64,000 nucleotides of DNA, from contig NZ_JAHSTV010000003.1 in assembly GCF_019145235.1 (NCBI RefSeq), positions 372,001 through 436,000 of the forward strand. The letters run 5' to 3'. Every line of letters starts with the position of its first letter. Within the stretch, counting starts at the first letter, position 1. A program made the translations under genes and the position numbers. Of this stretch, positions 7,189 through 15,932 are shown piece after piece. The notes below the pieces were generated by a model. The model worked only from the letters and a program-made list of their open reading frames with translations, was not told the origin of the DNA and did not search any database. The DNA is from Pseudomonas farris. GTDB lineage: Bacteria; Pseudomonadota; Gammaproteobacteria; Pseudomonadales; Pseudomonadaceae.

Positions 7189-10128
7189 ATGAGCCTCCCT
7201 TCGCTTGCCGAACTGCCCAGCGTACTCCTGCCCTTTGTCACCCGTGCCGAGCAGTCGTTCCGTACGGCCGTCGCGGTGCTTGCCGATGATCATGGCTTGT
7301 CCGCCTGGACGCCTGAGCGTTGGGCGCAATTTGCCCGTGTCACCGCGGCCAGCGACTTTGTCATTGAACAGAGTGTGCGTGACCCTTTGATGTTGCTGGA
7401 GCTGGTGCAATCCGGCGAGCTGGACCGTTTTTTTGCGCCGGGCGAGTTGTGCGCACAGATTGCGACGGCGGTGAGTACCGCTGAAACCGACGACCAACTT
7501 GGTCGCGCCTTGCGTCGCCAGCGCACACGCCAGCAAGTGCGGATTATCTGGCGCGATCTGACTCGCCAGGCTGATTTAATCCAGACCTGTCGCGACCTCT
7601 CGGACATGGCCGATGCCAGCATCGATCAGGCCTATCAGTGGTTGTATCAGCGCCATTGCCAGCAGTTTGGCACGCCCACCGGGCGACGTAGCGGCGAGCC
7701 GCAGCAGATGGTCATCCTCGGCATGGGCAAGCTCGGCGCCGTGGAGCTGAATCTGTCGTCTGACATCGACTTGATCTTCGCCTACCCCGAGGGCGGCGAA
7801 ACCGTCGGTGTGAAGCGGTCGCTGGATAACCAGGAGTTTTTCATTCGCCTCGGCCAGCGGCTGATCAAAGCGCTGGACCCGATGACCGTCGACGGTTTCG
7901 TGTTCCGCGTCGACATGCGCTTGCGGCCTTACGGTTCGTCCGGTGCGCTGGTGCTGAGCTTCAATGCACTGGAGCAGTATTACCAGGATCAGGGCCGCGA
8001 CTGGGAACGCTACGCGATGATCAAGTCGCGCGTGGTGGCCGGCGATCAAGTGGCGGGCGCGCAACTGCAAGAGATGCTGCGCCCGTTCGTTTACCGGCGT
8101 TATCTGGACTTCTCGGCCATCGAAGCGCTGCGCACCATGAAGCAGCTGATCCAGCAGGAAGTCCGGCGCAAGGGCATGGCCGACAACATCAAGTTGGGCT
8201 CGGGCGGCATTCGTGAAGTCGAATTTATCGCCCAGGCCTTCCAGCTGATTCACGGTGGCCGCGACCTGAGCCTGCAACAGCGTCCTCTATTAAAAGTACT
8301 GAGCACCCTCGAAGGTCAGGGTTACCTGCCGGCGGCGGTGGTCGGCGAATTGCGTGAAGCCTACGAATTTCTGCGTTACACCGAACACGCGATTCAGGCG
8401 ATTGCCGATCGCCAGACCCAGATGTTGCCGGATGGTGAGCAGGATCAGGCACGCATTGCCTTTATGCTCGGGTTTGCCAACTGGACGGCATTCCACGAGC
8501 AGCTGATGTATTGGCGTGGCCGGGTGGCCTGGCACTTTGCTCAGGTGATCGCCGATCCCGATGAAGAGGCCGGCGCCGAGAGCGAAGTGGTGGTCGGCGG
8601 GGAATGGTTGCCGCTGTGGGAAGAAGCGCAGGACGAGGAAGCCGCGTGCCGTCAGCTGGAAGAAGGGGGTTTCGCCGATGCCTCCAAGGCGCTGAAAGCC
8701 TTGGCCAGCCTGCGCGGCAGTCCGCAATTGCGCGCCATGCAGCGCCTGGGGCGTGAACGCCTCGATGCTTTTATTCCGCGTTTGCTGGCTCAGGCTGTGG
8801 AGCATGCCAATCCCGATCTGGTGTTGGAGCGAGTACTGCCACTGGTGGAAGCCGTGGCGCGTCGTTCCGCCTATCTGGTGTTATTGACCGAGAACCCCGG
8901 CGCCCTGCGCCGCTTGCTGACACTGTGCGCCGCGAGCCCATGGATTGCCGAACAGATCACGCGCTTCCCGCTGCTGCTCGACGAATTGCTTAACGAAGGC
9001 CGGTTGTTCAAGCCGCCGCTGGCGCCAGAACTGGCGGCCGAGTTGCGCGAGCGTTTGACGCGGATTCCCGAAGACGACCTCGAACAACAAATGGAAGCCC
9101 TGCGGCATTTCAAACTGGCGCACCGCTTGCGCGTCGCCGCCTCGGAAATCGCCGGCAGCCTGCCCTTGATGAAGGTCAGTGATTATTTGACCTGGCTCGC
9201 CGAAGCGATCCTCGAGCAAGTGCTGGCCCTGGCCTGGCGCCAGACTGTGGCCAAGTACGGTACGCCGCTGCGCACCGACGGCAGCTTGTGCGACCCTGGT
9301 TTCATCATTGTCGGTTACGGGAAAGTCGGCGGTCTGGAGTTGGGGCACAGTTCGGACCTGGATCTGGTGTTCATCCACGACGGCGATCCGCAGGCCGAAA
9401 CCGACGGGCCGAAGCCTATCGATGGCGCACAGTTTTTTACCCGGCTCGGGCAGCGCATCATTCATTTGCTGACGGCGCAGACCAACTCCGGCCAGCTGTA
9501 TGAAGTGGACATGCGCCTGCGGCCGTCCGGTGCCTCCGGTTTGCTGGTGAGTTCCCTGGGGGCATTTGCCCGGTATCAGGAAAACGAAGCCTGGACCTGG
9601 GAGCACCAGGCGCTGGTGCGGGCGCGGGTGCTGGTGGGCAGTCAGGATGTCGGCCAGGCATTCGAGAAGGTTCGCGCGGCGATATTGGCCAAGCCGCGGG
9701 ACCTGCCGACCTTGCGCCAGGAGGTCAGCGAGATGCGCGCCAAGATGCGCGATAATCTCGGCAGCAAGAGCACGGCGGCGGGCACGGCGGCAAATGCCTT
9801 CGAGGCCACGGCGCCGTTCGATCTCAAGCAGGACGCCGGAGGTATCGTCGATATTGAATTTATGGTGCAATACGCGGCTCTGGCATGGTCTGAGGCGCAT
9901 CCGTCGTTACTGCGCTATACCGACAATATCCGCATTCTGGAAGGGTTGGAGGAGGTCGGGCTGATGCCCGCCGAAGACGCCAGCCTGTTGCGTGAGGCCT
10001 ATAAGGCCTATCGCTCCGCCGCTCACCGGGAGGCCTTGCAGAAGGACGCCGGCGTGATACCGGGCGACCAGTTTGTGGATGAACGACTGCAGGTAATGCG
10101 GATCTGGCGCGAGCTGGGGTTAAGCTGA
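7189..10128 (+). CDS. glnE: bifunctional glutamine synthetase adenylyltransferase/adenylyl-removing enzyme
   Basis: 979 residues, the usual length of GlnE. It adenylylates glutamine synthetase when nitrogen is plentiful and removes AMP when it is scarce, under PII control. Two nucleotidyltransferase domains are visible: the N-terminal one with GMGKLGA (178-184) and SDIDLIFAYP (191-200), the C-terminal one with GYGKVGGLELGHSSDLDLVF (about 707-726). By family knowledge the N-terminal domain removes AMP and the C-terminal one adds it. The ATG at 7189 follows AAGGA at good spacing. It is read alone, diverging from aceE; in PAO1 glnE is followed by ilvE, which is absent here. Confidence 0.97.
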   Translation: MSLPSLAELPSVLLPFVTRAEQSFRTAVAVLADDHGLSAWTPERWAQFARVTAASDFVIEQSVRDPLMLLELVQSGELDRFFAPGELCAQIATAVSTAETDDQLGRALRRQRTRQQVRIIWRDLTRQADLIQTCRDLSDMADASIDQAYQWLYQRHCQQFGTPTGRRSGEPQQMVILGMGKLGAVELNLSSDIDLIFAYPEGGETVGVKRSLDNQEFFIRLGQRLIKALDPMTVDGFVFRVDMRLRPYGSSGALVLSFNALEQYYQDQGRDWERYAMIKSRVVAGDQVAGAQLQEMLRPFVYRRYLDFSAIEALRTMKQLIQQEVRRKGMADNIKLGSGGIREVEFIAQAFQLIHGGRDLSLQQRPLLKVLSTLEGQGYLPAAVVGELREAYEFLRYTEHAIQAIADRQTQMLPDGEQDQARIAFMLGFANWTAFHEQLMYWRGRVAWHFAQVIADPDEEAGAESEVVVGGEWLPLWEEAQDEEAACRQLEEGGFADASKALKALASLRGSPQLRAMQRLGRERLDAFIPRLLAQAVEHANPDLVLERVLPLVEAVARRSAYLVLLTENPGALRRLLTLCAASPWIAEQITRFPLLLDELLNEGRLFKPPLAPELAAELRERLTRIPEDDLEQQMEALRHFKLAHRLRVAASEIAGSLPLMKVSDYLTWLAEAILEQVLALAWRQTVAKYGTPLRTDGSLCDPGFIIVGYGKVGGLELGHSSDLDLVFIHDGDPQAETDGPKPIDGAQFFTRLGQRIIHLLTAQTNSGQLYEVDMRLRPSGASGLLVSSLGAFARYQENEAWTWEHQALVRARVLVGSQDVGQAFEKVRAAILAKPRDLPTLRQEVSEMRAKMRDNLGSKSTAAGTAANAFEATAPFDLKQDAGGIVDIEFMVQYAALAWSEAHPSLLRYTDNIRILEGLEEVGLMPAEDASLLREAYKAYRSAAHREALQKDAGVIPGDQFVDERLQVMRIWRELGLS

Positions 10129-10158
10129 AACTGGATATTTGCAACACCTGATACCCAA

Positions 10159-10248
10159 TGTGGGAGCGGGCTTGCTCGCGAAGGCGGAGTGTCAGTCACT
10201 ACTGATATTGAATGTGACGGCCCCTTCGCGAGCAAGCCCGCTCCCACA
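10159..10248. repeat. REP pair (REPIN), inward-pointing orientation
   Basis: TGTGGGAGCGGGCTTGC-type unit at 10159-10182 and its exact reverse complement at 10225-10248, separated by 42 bases. It lies directly downstream of glnE and probably forms a long hairpin in the transcript. Confidence 0.92.
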
Positions 10249-10317
10249 GTAGATCTGCAGTGTCTGGTAGATTGAGGCAGCTAAGCTGTATCGCATGGAT
10301 GCGCACAAAATTGATCC

Positions 10318-10339
10318 GACGAGCCCCAATCGGCTCGTC
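10318..10339 (+). other. stem-loop in the waaF leader
   Basis: 8-bp perfect stem GACGAGCC/GGCTCGTC with a six-base loop. It is not followed by a T run. The 170 bases from the REP pair to waaF contain no gene. Confidence 0.5.
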
Positions 10340-10383
10340 CAAATGACCTGACGGTTCACCCCGAAGGTGCTGGATTCTCGAGG

Positions 10384-10415
10384 CGGGGAGGCGTATGCCT
10401 CCCCGGCTCGTTTTT
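10384..10415 (+). terminator. terminator-like hairpin immediately before waaF
   Basis: 9-bp perfect stem CGGGGAGGC/GCCTCCCCG with a GTAT loop at 10384-10405, then GCTCG and five T at 10411-10415, ending nine bases before the waaF ATG. It looks like an intrinsic terminator or attenuator. A run of T five bases after the stem is slightly distant for a strong terminator. Confidence 0.55.
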
Positions 10416-10424
10416 GGAAACCAC

Positions 10425-11459
10425 ATGAAAATTCTGATCGTTGGGCCCAGTTGGGTCGGTGACATGGTGATGGCGCAGACACTTTTTCAGTGTCTCAAAC
10501 AACGCCACCCGCAATGCGAAATCGACGTGCTGGCCCCCGAGTGGAGCCGGCCAATCCTCGAGCGCATGCCCGAAGTACGCCAGGCCTTGAGCTTCCCGCT
10601 CGGCCATGGCGTGCTGGAGCTGGCGACGCGTCGGCGCATCGGTAAATCCCTGGTCGGTCAGTACGACCAGGCCATCCTGCTGCCCAATTCCCTGAAGTCG
10701 GCACTGGTACCGTTTTTCGCCGGTATCCCGAAACGCACCGGCTGGCGTGGCGAATTCCGCTACGGCCTGCTCAATGACGTGCGCACGCTCGACAAAGAAC
10801 GTTACCCGCTGATGATCGAGCGCTTCATGGCCCTGGCCTTTGAGCCCGGCGTCGAGTTGCCGAAGCCGTATCCGCGGCCGAGCCTGCAGATCGACCCGGT
10901 GACCCGCGACGGCGCACTGGCCAAATTCAGTCTGGCCCTCGACCGTCCAGTGTTGGCGCTGTGCCCCGGCGCCGAGTTCGGCGAGTCCAAGCGCTGGCCG
11001 TCCGAGCACTACGCGAAGGTCGCCGAAGCGAAGATCCGTGAAGGCTGGCAGGTCTGGCTGTTCGGCTCGAAAAACGATCATGCGGTCGGCGAAGACATTC
11101 GCGCGCGACTGATTCCCGGTCTGCGTGAAGAGTCGGTGAACCTCAGTGGCGACACTTCTCTGGCCGAGGCCATCGATCTGCTGTCCTGCGCTGATGCGGT
11201 GGTCTCCAACGACTCCGGCCTGATGCACGTGGCCGCCGCGCTGAACCGCCCATTGGTGGCGGTATACGGCTCGACGTCGCCGGGTTTCACGCCACCATTG
11301 GCCGAGCACGTCGAAATCGTACGCCTGGGCATCGAATGCAGTCCGTGCTTCGATCGCACCTGCCGTTTCGGTCATTACAATTGCTTGCGCCAGCTCATGC
11401 CGAAGGCAGTGAACGAAGCCTTGCAGCGGTTGCTGGGCACTGTGGTCGAGGTCAAATAG
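10425..11459 (+). CDS. waaF: ADP-heptose--LPS heptosyltransferase II
   Basis: 344 residues, GT9 family, cytoplasmic face of the inner membrane. It adds the second L-glycero-D-manno-heptose to the inner core of LPS. It starts MKILIVGPSWVGDMVMAQTL, the usual GT9 N-terminus, and contains the C-terminal donor-binding stretch VVSNDSGLMHVAAALNRP and VAVYGSTSPG. The frame is open ten codons further up (ATG 10395), but that start lies inside a hairpin and adds residues not seen in the family; ATG 10425 has GGAAA before it. First gene of a long LPS-core operon, one base before waaC. Confidence 0.95.
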   Translation: MKILIVGPSWVGDMVMAQTLFQCLKQRHPQCEIDVLAPEWSRPILERMPEVRQALSFPLGHGVLELATRRRIGKSLVGQYDQAILLPNSLKSALVPFFAGIPKRTGWRGEFRYGLLNDVRTLDKERYPLMIERFMALAFEPGVELPKPYPRPSLQIDPVTRDGALAKFSLALDRPVLALCPGAEFGESKRWPSEHYAKVAEAKIREGWQVWLFGSKNDHAVGEDIRARLIPGLREESVNLSGDTSLAEAIDLLSCADAVVSNDSGLMHVAAALNRPLVAVYGSTSPGFTPPLAEHVEIVRLGIECSPCFDRTCRFGHYNCLRQLMPKAVNEALQRLLGTVVEVK

Positions 11460-11460
11460 T

Positions 11461-12522
11461 TTGCGGGTACTGTTGATCAAGACTTCTTCGCTGGGCGACG
11501 TGATTCACGCGTTGCCAGCGTTGACCGACGCAGCGCGGGCGATCCCCGGCATCACGTTCGACTGGGTGGTGGAAGAAGGCTTCGCCGAGATTCCGACCTG
11601 GCACCCGGCCGTGGGCAAGGTGATTCCGGTGGCGATCCGTCGCTGGCGCAAGAACATCTGGCAGACCATCAAGAGTGGCGAGTGGAAGCGCTTCAAACAA
11701 AGCATTCGCGCGACCAAATACGACTTGGTGATCGATGCCCAGGGCCTGCTGAAAAGCGCGTTGCTGACTCGCTACGCCAAAGCCCCGGTGGCCGGGCTGG
11801 ACAAGAACTCGGCCCGCGAACCGATCGCCGCGCGTTTCTATTCCCGACGTCTGGCCGTGGCCCGTGGGCAGCACGCGGTAGAGCGCGTGCGTCAGCTGTT
11901 CGCGGTGGCCCTGGGTTACGACCTGCCCAAAGGCCTGGGCGACTATGGTCTGAACGTCGAGCGACTGGTGGAGTTGCCGCGCAAGAATCCGTACGTGGTG
12001 TTTCTCCATGGCACCACCTGGGACACCAAGCACTGGCCCGAAGCCTATTGGCGCGAGCTGGCCGAGCGGGTGGGTTACCTCGGCGTGGCGGTGAAGCTGC
12101 CGTGGGGTAATCCGGTCGAAAAGGCCCGCGCCGAGCGCATCGCCAAAGACATGAAGCACGTCGAAGTGCTGCCCAAGCTGAACCTGGCGGGTGTCGGCAA
12201 AGTCCTGGCCGGAGCGCAAGCCTGCGTGGCGGTGGACACCGGTCTCGGTCACCTCGCTGCGGCGCTGGATGTGCCGACCCTGTCGCTGTTCGGCCCGACC
12301 AACCCGGGCCTGACCGGCGCGTACGGCAAGTCGCAGATTCACATGGCCAGTGACTTTCCCTGCGCGCCGTGCCTGCAAAAGAAATGCACCTATCAACCGA
12401 CGGCCGACGATGCCCGTCGGTTCGACCTGAAACGCGAGTGGCCCCTGTGCTTCACGCGTCTGAATCCCGAGCGTGTCGCGAGCCGACTGAGCACGTTGTT
12501 ACTGGCTGAGGAGCTGCGCTGA
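11461..12522 (+). CDS. waaC: LPS heptosyltransferase I
   Basis: 353 residues, GT9 family. It transfers the first heptose onto Kdo2-lipid A. The N-terminus MRVLLIKTSSLGDVIHALPA is the classical WaaC signature, and the C-terminal half has AVDTGLGHLAAALDVP and LSLFGPTNPG. It begins with TTG one base after the waaF stop and ends overlapping waaG by one base, so translation is probably coupled. The TTG start is supported by the conserved N-terminus; no in-frame ATG gives a complete Rossmann fold. Confidence 0.95.
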   Translation: MRVLLIKTSSLGDVIHALPALTDAARAIPGITFDWVVEEGFAEIPTWHPAVGKVIPVAIRRWRKNIWQTIKSGEWKRFKQSIRATKYDLVIDAQGLLKSALLTRYAKAPVAGLDKNSAREPIAARFYSRRLAVARGQHAVERVRQLFAVALGYDLPKGLGDYGLNVERLVELPRKNPYVVFLHGTTWDTKHWPEAYWRELAERVGYLGVAVKLPWGNPVEKARAERIAKDMKHVEVLPKLNLAGVGKVLAGAQACVAVDTGLGHLAAALDVPTLSLFGPTNPGLTGAYGKSQIHMASDFPCAPCLQKKCTYQPTADDARRFDLKREWPLCFTRLNPERVASRLSTLLLAEELR

Positions 12523-13643
12523 TGCAATTGGCATTTGTCCTGTACAAATATTTTCCGTTTGGTGGCTTGCAGCGCGATTTCATGCGCATCGCCCAGGAAT
12601 GTCAGCAGCGCGGCCATCAGATTCGCGTCTACACGCTTATCTGGGAAGGCGATGTTCCGCCGGGTTTCGAAGTGCTGGTGGCACCGGTCAAGGCGTTCTT
12701 CAATCATCGGCGCAACGAGAAGCTCACCGAGTGGATGGAGGCCGATCTGGCCAAGCGTCCGGTGGACCGCCTGATCGGTTTCAACAAGATGCCGGGTCTG
12801 GACGTTTACTACGCCGCCGACGGCTGCTTCGAAGACAAGGCGCAGAACCTGCGCAACTCGCTGTACCGTCGCTGGGGCCGCTACCGGCACTTCGCCGAGT
12901 ACGAGCGCGCGGTGTTCGCCAAGGATGCCAAGACCGAAGTGCTGATGATTTCCGAAGTACAGCAGCCGCTGTTCATCAAGCATTACGACACGCCGCTTGC
13001 ACGCTTCCATTTACTGCCGCCGGGTATCTCTCAGGACCGTCGCGCACCGGCCAATGCCGCCCAGATCCGTGCCGAGTTTCGTCGCGAATTCAACCTGAAA
13101 GATGATGAACTGCTGCTGGTGCAGATCGGCTCCGGGTTCAAGACCAAAGGCGTGGACCGCAGCCTCAAGGCACTGGCCGCCTTGCCCGCCGAGCTGAAAA
13201 AGCGCACCCGGCTATTTGTAATTGGCCAGGACGACCCCAAAGTATTCCAGTTGCAGAGCGCCACATTGGGGCTCGGCGACAACGTGCAGTTCCTCAAGGG
13301 GCGCAGCGATATCCCGCGTTTCCTGCTCGGTGCCGATCTGTTGATCCACCCGGCGTATAACGAAAATACCGGGACGGTGCTGCTTGAAGCCGTGGTGGCC
13401 GGCTTGCCAGTGCTGGTGAGCGCGGTGTGCGGCTATGCCCATTACATCGCCGAGGCCGACGCCGGTCTGGTGCTGGACGAACCCTTCGATCAGGCGCAAC
13501 TGACGCAGTACCTGACCGGCATGTTGAACGACGCAAATTCACGGGCGGCCTGGAGCCGCAACGGTCTGGCTTTCGCCGAGACGGCCGACCTCTACAGCAT
13601 GCCGCAACACGCGGCCGATGTGATTCTGGCGGAGCACGCTTAA
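12522..13643 (+). CDS. waaG: LPS core glucosyltransferase (GT4 family)
   Basis: 373 residues. A GT4 retaining glycosyltransferase that in enterics adds the first outer-core glucose; in Pseudomonas the equivalent first outer-core sugar is galactosamine, so the donor here is inferred from position. Visible features are the start MQLAFVLYKYFPFGGLQRDF and the donor-site region HPAYNENTGTVLLEAVVAG with VSAVCGYAHYI. The ATG overlaps the waaC stop (TGATG) and the gene overlaps waaP by one base. Confidence 0.94.
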   Translation: MQLAFVLYKYFPFGGLQRDFMRIAQECQQRGHQIRVYTLIWEGDVPPGFEVLVAPVKAFFNHRRNEKLTEWMEADLAKRPVDRLIGFNKMPGLDVYYAADGCFEDKAQNLRNSLYRRWGRYRHFAEYERAVFAKDAKTEVLMISEVQQPLFIKHYDTPLARFHLLPPGISQDRRAPANAAQIRAEFRREFNLKDDELLLVQIGSGFKTKGVDRSLKALAALPAELKKRTRLFVIGQDDPKVFQLQSATLGLGDNVQFLKGRSDIPRFLLGADLLIHPAYNENTGTVLLEAVVAGLPVLVSAVCGYAHYIAEADAGLVLDEPFDQAQLTQYLTGMLNDANSRAAWSRNGLAFAETADLYSMPQHAADVILAEHA

Positions 13644-14449
13644 TGAAGTTGATGCTGGCTGAACCGTTCAAGAGCCTCTGGGCCGGACGCGACCCGTTCG
13701 CCGAAGTCGAGGGTCTCAAGGGCGAGGTGTACCGCGAGCTTGAAGCGCGCCGGACACTGCGTACCGAAGTGGACGGCCATGGGTTCTTCGTGAAAATCCA
13801 CCGTGGCATCGGCTGGGGCGAGATCTTCAAGAATCTGCTGACCGCCAAGCTGCCGGTGCTTGGCGCGGGCCAGGAGTGGGAGGCCATTCAGCGCCTGCAA
13901 GAAGTCGGGGTGCCGACCATGACCGCCGTCGCTTACGGCGAAAAGGGCAGCAACCCGGCGGACCAGCATTCGTTCATCGTCACTGAAGAGCTGGCGCCCA
14001 CCGTCAGCCTCGAAGATTTCAGCATCGACTGGGTCAAGCAGCCGCCCGAGCCAAAGCTCAAGCGCGCCTTGATCGCCGAAGTCGCGCGCATGACCGGCAT
14101 GATGCACCGCGCCGGGGTCAACCACCGCGACTGCTACATCTGCCACTTCCTGCTGCACACCGACAAACCGGTGACAGCCGACGACTTCAAGCTGTCGGTG
14201 ATCGATCTGCACCGTGCTCAGACCCGTCCGACGATTACCCAACGCTGGCGCAACAAGGACCTGGCAGCGCTGTATTTTTCGGCGCTCGACATTGGCCTGA
14301 CCCGTCGCGACAAACTGCGTTTCCTCAAGGGGTACTTCCAACAGCCCCTGCGCCAGATTCTGGCTGAAGAAGCGGGGCTTTTGGCATGGCTCGAAGGCAA
14401 GGCCAACAAGCTCTACGAGCGTAAACAGCGATACGGGGATGCGCTCTGA
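13643..14449 (+). CDS. waaP: LPS core heptose I kinase WaaP
   Basis: 268 residues, exactly the length I recall for P. aeruginosa WaaP, which phosphorylates heptose I and is essential there. A eukaryotic-like kinase fold is visible: the ATP lysine in FFVKIHRG (K51), the catalytic loop NHRDCYICHF with Asp 163, and SVIDLHRAQTR as the metal-binding segment. The frame is open 72 codons upstream, inside waaG; the ATG overlapping the waaG stop (TAATG) gives the family start MKLMLAEPFKSLWAGRDP. Inner-core phosphates cross-link LPS through divalent cations and support polymyxin and detergent resistance. Confidence 0.95.
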   Translation: MKLMLAEPFKSLWAGRDPFAEVEGLKGEVYRELEARRTLRTEVDGHGFFVKIHRGIGWGEIFKNLLTAKLPVLGAGQEWEAIQRLQEVGVPTMTAVAYGEKGSNPADQHSFIVTEELAPTVSLEDFSIDWVKQPPEPKLKRALIAEVARMTGMMHRAGVNHRDCYICHFLLHTDKPVTADDFKLSVIDLHRAQTRPTITQRWRNKDLAALYFSALDIGLTRRDKLRFLKGYFQQPLRQILAEEAGLLAWLEGKANKLYERKQRYGDAL

Positions 14450-15183
14450 TGTCGGGTTGGACACTGGAACCTGCTTACAGCAATCTGGCAGAAGACTTCG
14501 GCAGTCTTGACGCGGTGTTCGCGCTCGAGGGTGAGCGACTGACCCGCGATCCATTGTCCGAGGTCATTCGCGTCCAGCGCAGTGGCGTCAATTATTACGT
14601 CAAGCGTTACGTCGGCGCTGGCAAAGGCCTGCGCCGTTACTTGGGCAAGCCGCGGGTGAAAGCCGAATGGCAGAACCTCAAGCGTTTTGCCAAGTGGGGC
14701 ATTCCTACCGCCGAAGTAGTGGCCTGGGGGTTGGAGCGGCGCGGCGCGGCATACGATCGTGGGGCTATGATCACGCGCGAGCTGCCCAATACCGAAGACT
14801 TGTCGGCTTTGGCTGGTCGACATGATCCGAAGCTGGCGGATCGCGCCTGGGTCGACAACATCAGTCGACAGCTGGCGGGCTATACCCGGACCATGCACGA
14901 CCATCGTTTTACCCATAACGATTTGAAGTGGCGCAACCTGCTGATCGACGATGAGCCCCGGTTGTTTCTGATCGACTGCCCCAACGGTGATTTCTGGCGT
15001 GGCTTCTGGCTCAAATACCGGATCACCAAAGACCTGGCTTGTCTGGACAAAGTGGCCAAATATCACCTGTCGGCCACCCAGCGTCTGCGCTTTTACATGC
15101 AATACCGCCAATGCACCCGGCTCAATGCCGCCGACAAGAAACGGATTCGGCACGTGGTGAGATTTTTTGAGGGACGCGAATGA
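14449..15183 (+). CDS. LPS core kinase, WaaP/Kdo-kinase family (PA5008-like)
   Basis: 244 residues, orthologous by position to PA5008 (wapP of P. aeruginosa, from memory). A kinase-fold protein with a probable ATP lysine in YYVKRYVG (K52), catalytic loop FTHNDLKWRNLL (His156, Asp158, Asn163) and FLIDCPNGDF (Asp176), so the catalytic set is intact. Probably phosphorylates a second inner-core heptose position. The ATG overlaps the waaP stop and the end overlaps the next kinase by four bases. Confidence 0.87.
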   Translation: MSGWTLEPAYSNLAEDFGSLDAVFALEGERLTRDPLSEVIRVQRSGVNYYVKRYVGAGKGLRRYLGKPRVKAEWQNLKRFAKWGIPTAEVVAWGLERRGAAYDRGAMITRELPNTEDLSALAGRHDPKLADRAWVDNISRQLAGYTRTMHDHRFTHNDLKWRNLLIDDEPRLFLIDCPNGDFWRGFWLKYRITKDLACLDKVAKYHLSATQRLRFYMQYRQCTRLNAADKKRIRHVVRFFEGRE

Positions 15184-15932
15184 CTGATTTTCTGGCTGCT
15201 GAAGACCGTGCGCTGCTTGAGCGTCATGGCCTCGGCACCTTCGACGCGCTCTGGGCCAAACAGCTCGAGGCGGTGGATGAACCCAATACCGCCGGTGAGG
15301 GCTGGAGCAGTGTGTTTCGGCTGGAACTGGAAGGTCATGGCTACTACCTCAAGCGCCAGAGCAACTACTTGACGCGCACATGGCATTCACCCTTTGGCGA
15401 GCCAAGTTTTGCCCGTGAATTTCGCAACATCAGTCGTTATCAGAAATTGGGTGTTCCGGCGCTGCAGGCGGCATTTTTCGGTGAGCGCAAAGTCGATGGC
15501 GAAGTCCGGGCGATTCTGCTGACCCGCGCGCTGGACGGTTGGGATGACCTGGATTCGCTGTTGCAGCGCTGGTCGGACCTGAGCGCGGCGCAGCACTCGG
15601 CGATTCTGAAAGCCTGTGGGCAACTGGCGCGACGCCTGCACGAGGTGCGTCAACTCCACGGTTGCTTTTATCCCAAGCATATTTTTCTGCGGGCCACCGG
15701 TGACGGCTATCAGGCTCAGTTGATCGATCTGGAAAAAACCCGTCCGCTGTTGTTCGGCCAACGTGATCGGGTCAAAGACCTGGAACCGTTGCTGCGTCGG
15801 GCGCCGGAATGGAGCGAAAGTCAGCTGCGCGAGTTGTTGGCGGTTTATCTGGATCAACCATTGAGCAGTTCGTTGGTGGACAGTTGGGTATCGCGCCTGA
15901 GTGCGCGGCGCAGTCACAAGGAGGCGCGTTGA
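15180..15932 (+). CDS. InaA/WaaP-family kinase-like protein (PA5007-like), catalytic Asp replaced
   Basis: 250 residues of the lipopolysaccharide kinase/InaA family, starting with ATGA overlap of the previous stop. The metal-binding segment QLIDLEKTRP (Asp183) is present, but the catalytic loop reads LHGCFYPKHIFL: aligned with HRDCYICHFLL of WaaP, Cys162 takes the place of the catalytic Asp. Activity therefore cannot be assumed; it may be a pseudokinase or use a different mechanism. It lies between two genes with complete loops, in the same operon. Confidence 0.83.
   Translation: MTDFLAAEDRALLERHGLGTFDALWAKQLEAVDEPNTAGEGWSSVFRLELEGHGYYLKRQSNYLTRTWHSPFGEPSFAREFRNISRYQKLGVPALQAAFFGERKVDGEVRAILLTRALDGWDDLDSLLQRWSDLSAAQHSAILKACGQLARRLHEVRQLHGCFYPKHIFLRATGDGYQAQLIDLEKTRPLLFGQRDRVKDLEPLLRRAPEWSESQLRELLAVYLDQPLSSSLVDSWVSRLSARRSHKEAR

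Noticed and set aside
10395..10424. An earlier ATG for waaF at 10395
   Set aside because: It falls inside the hairpin, lacks a ribosome site and adds residues not found in the family.
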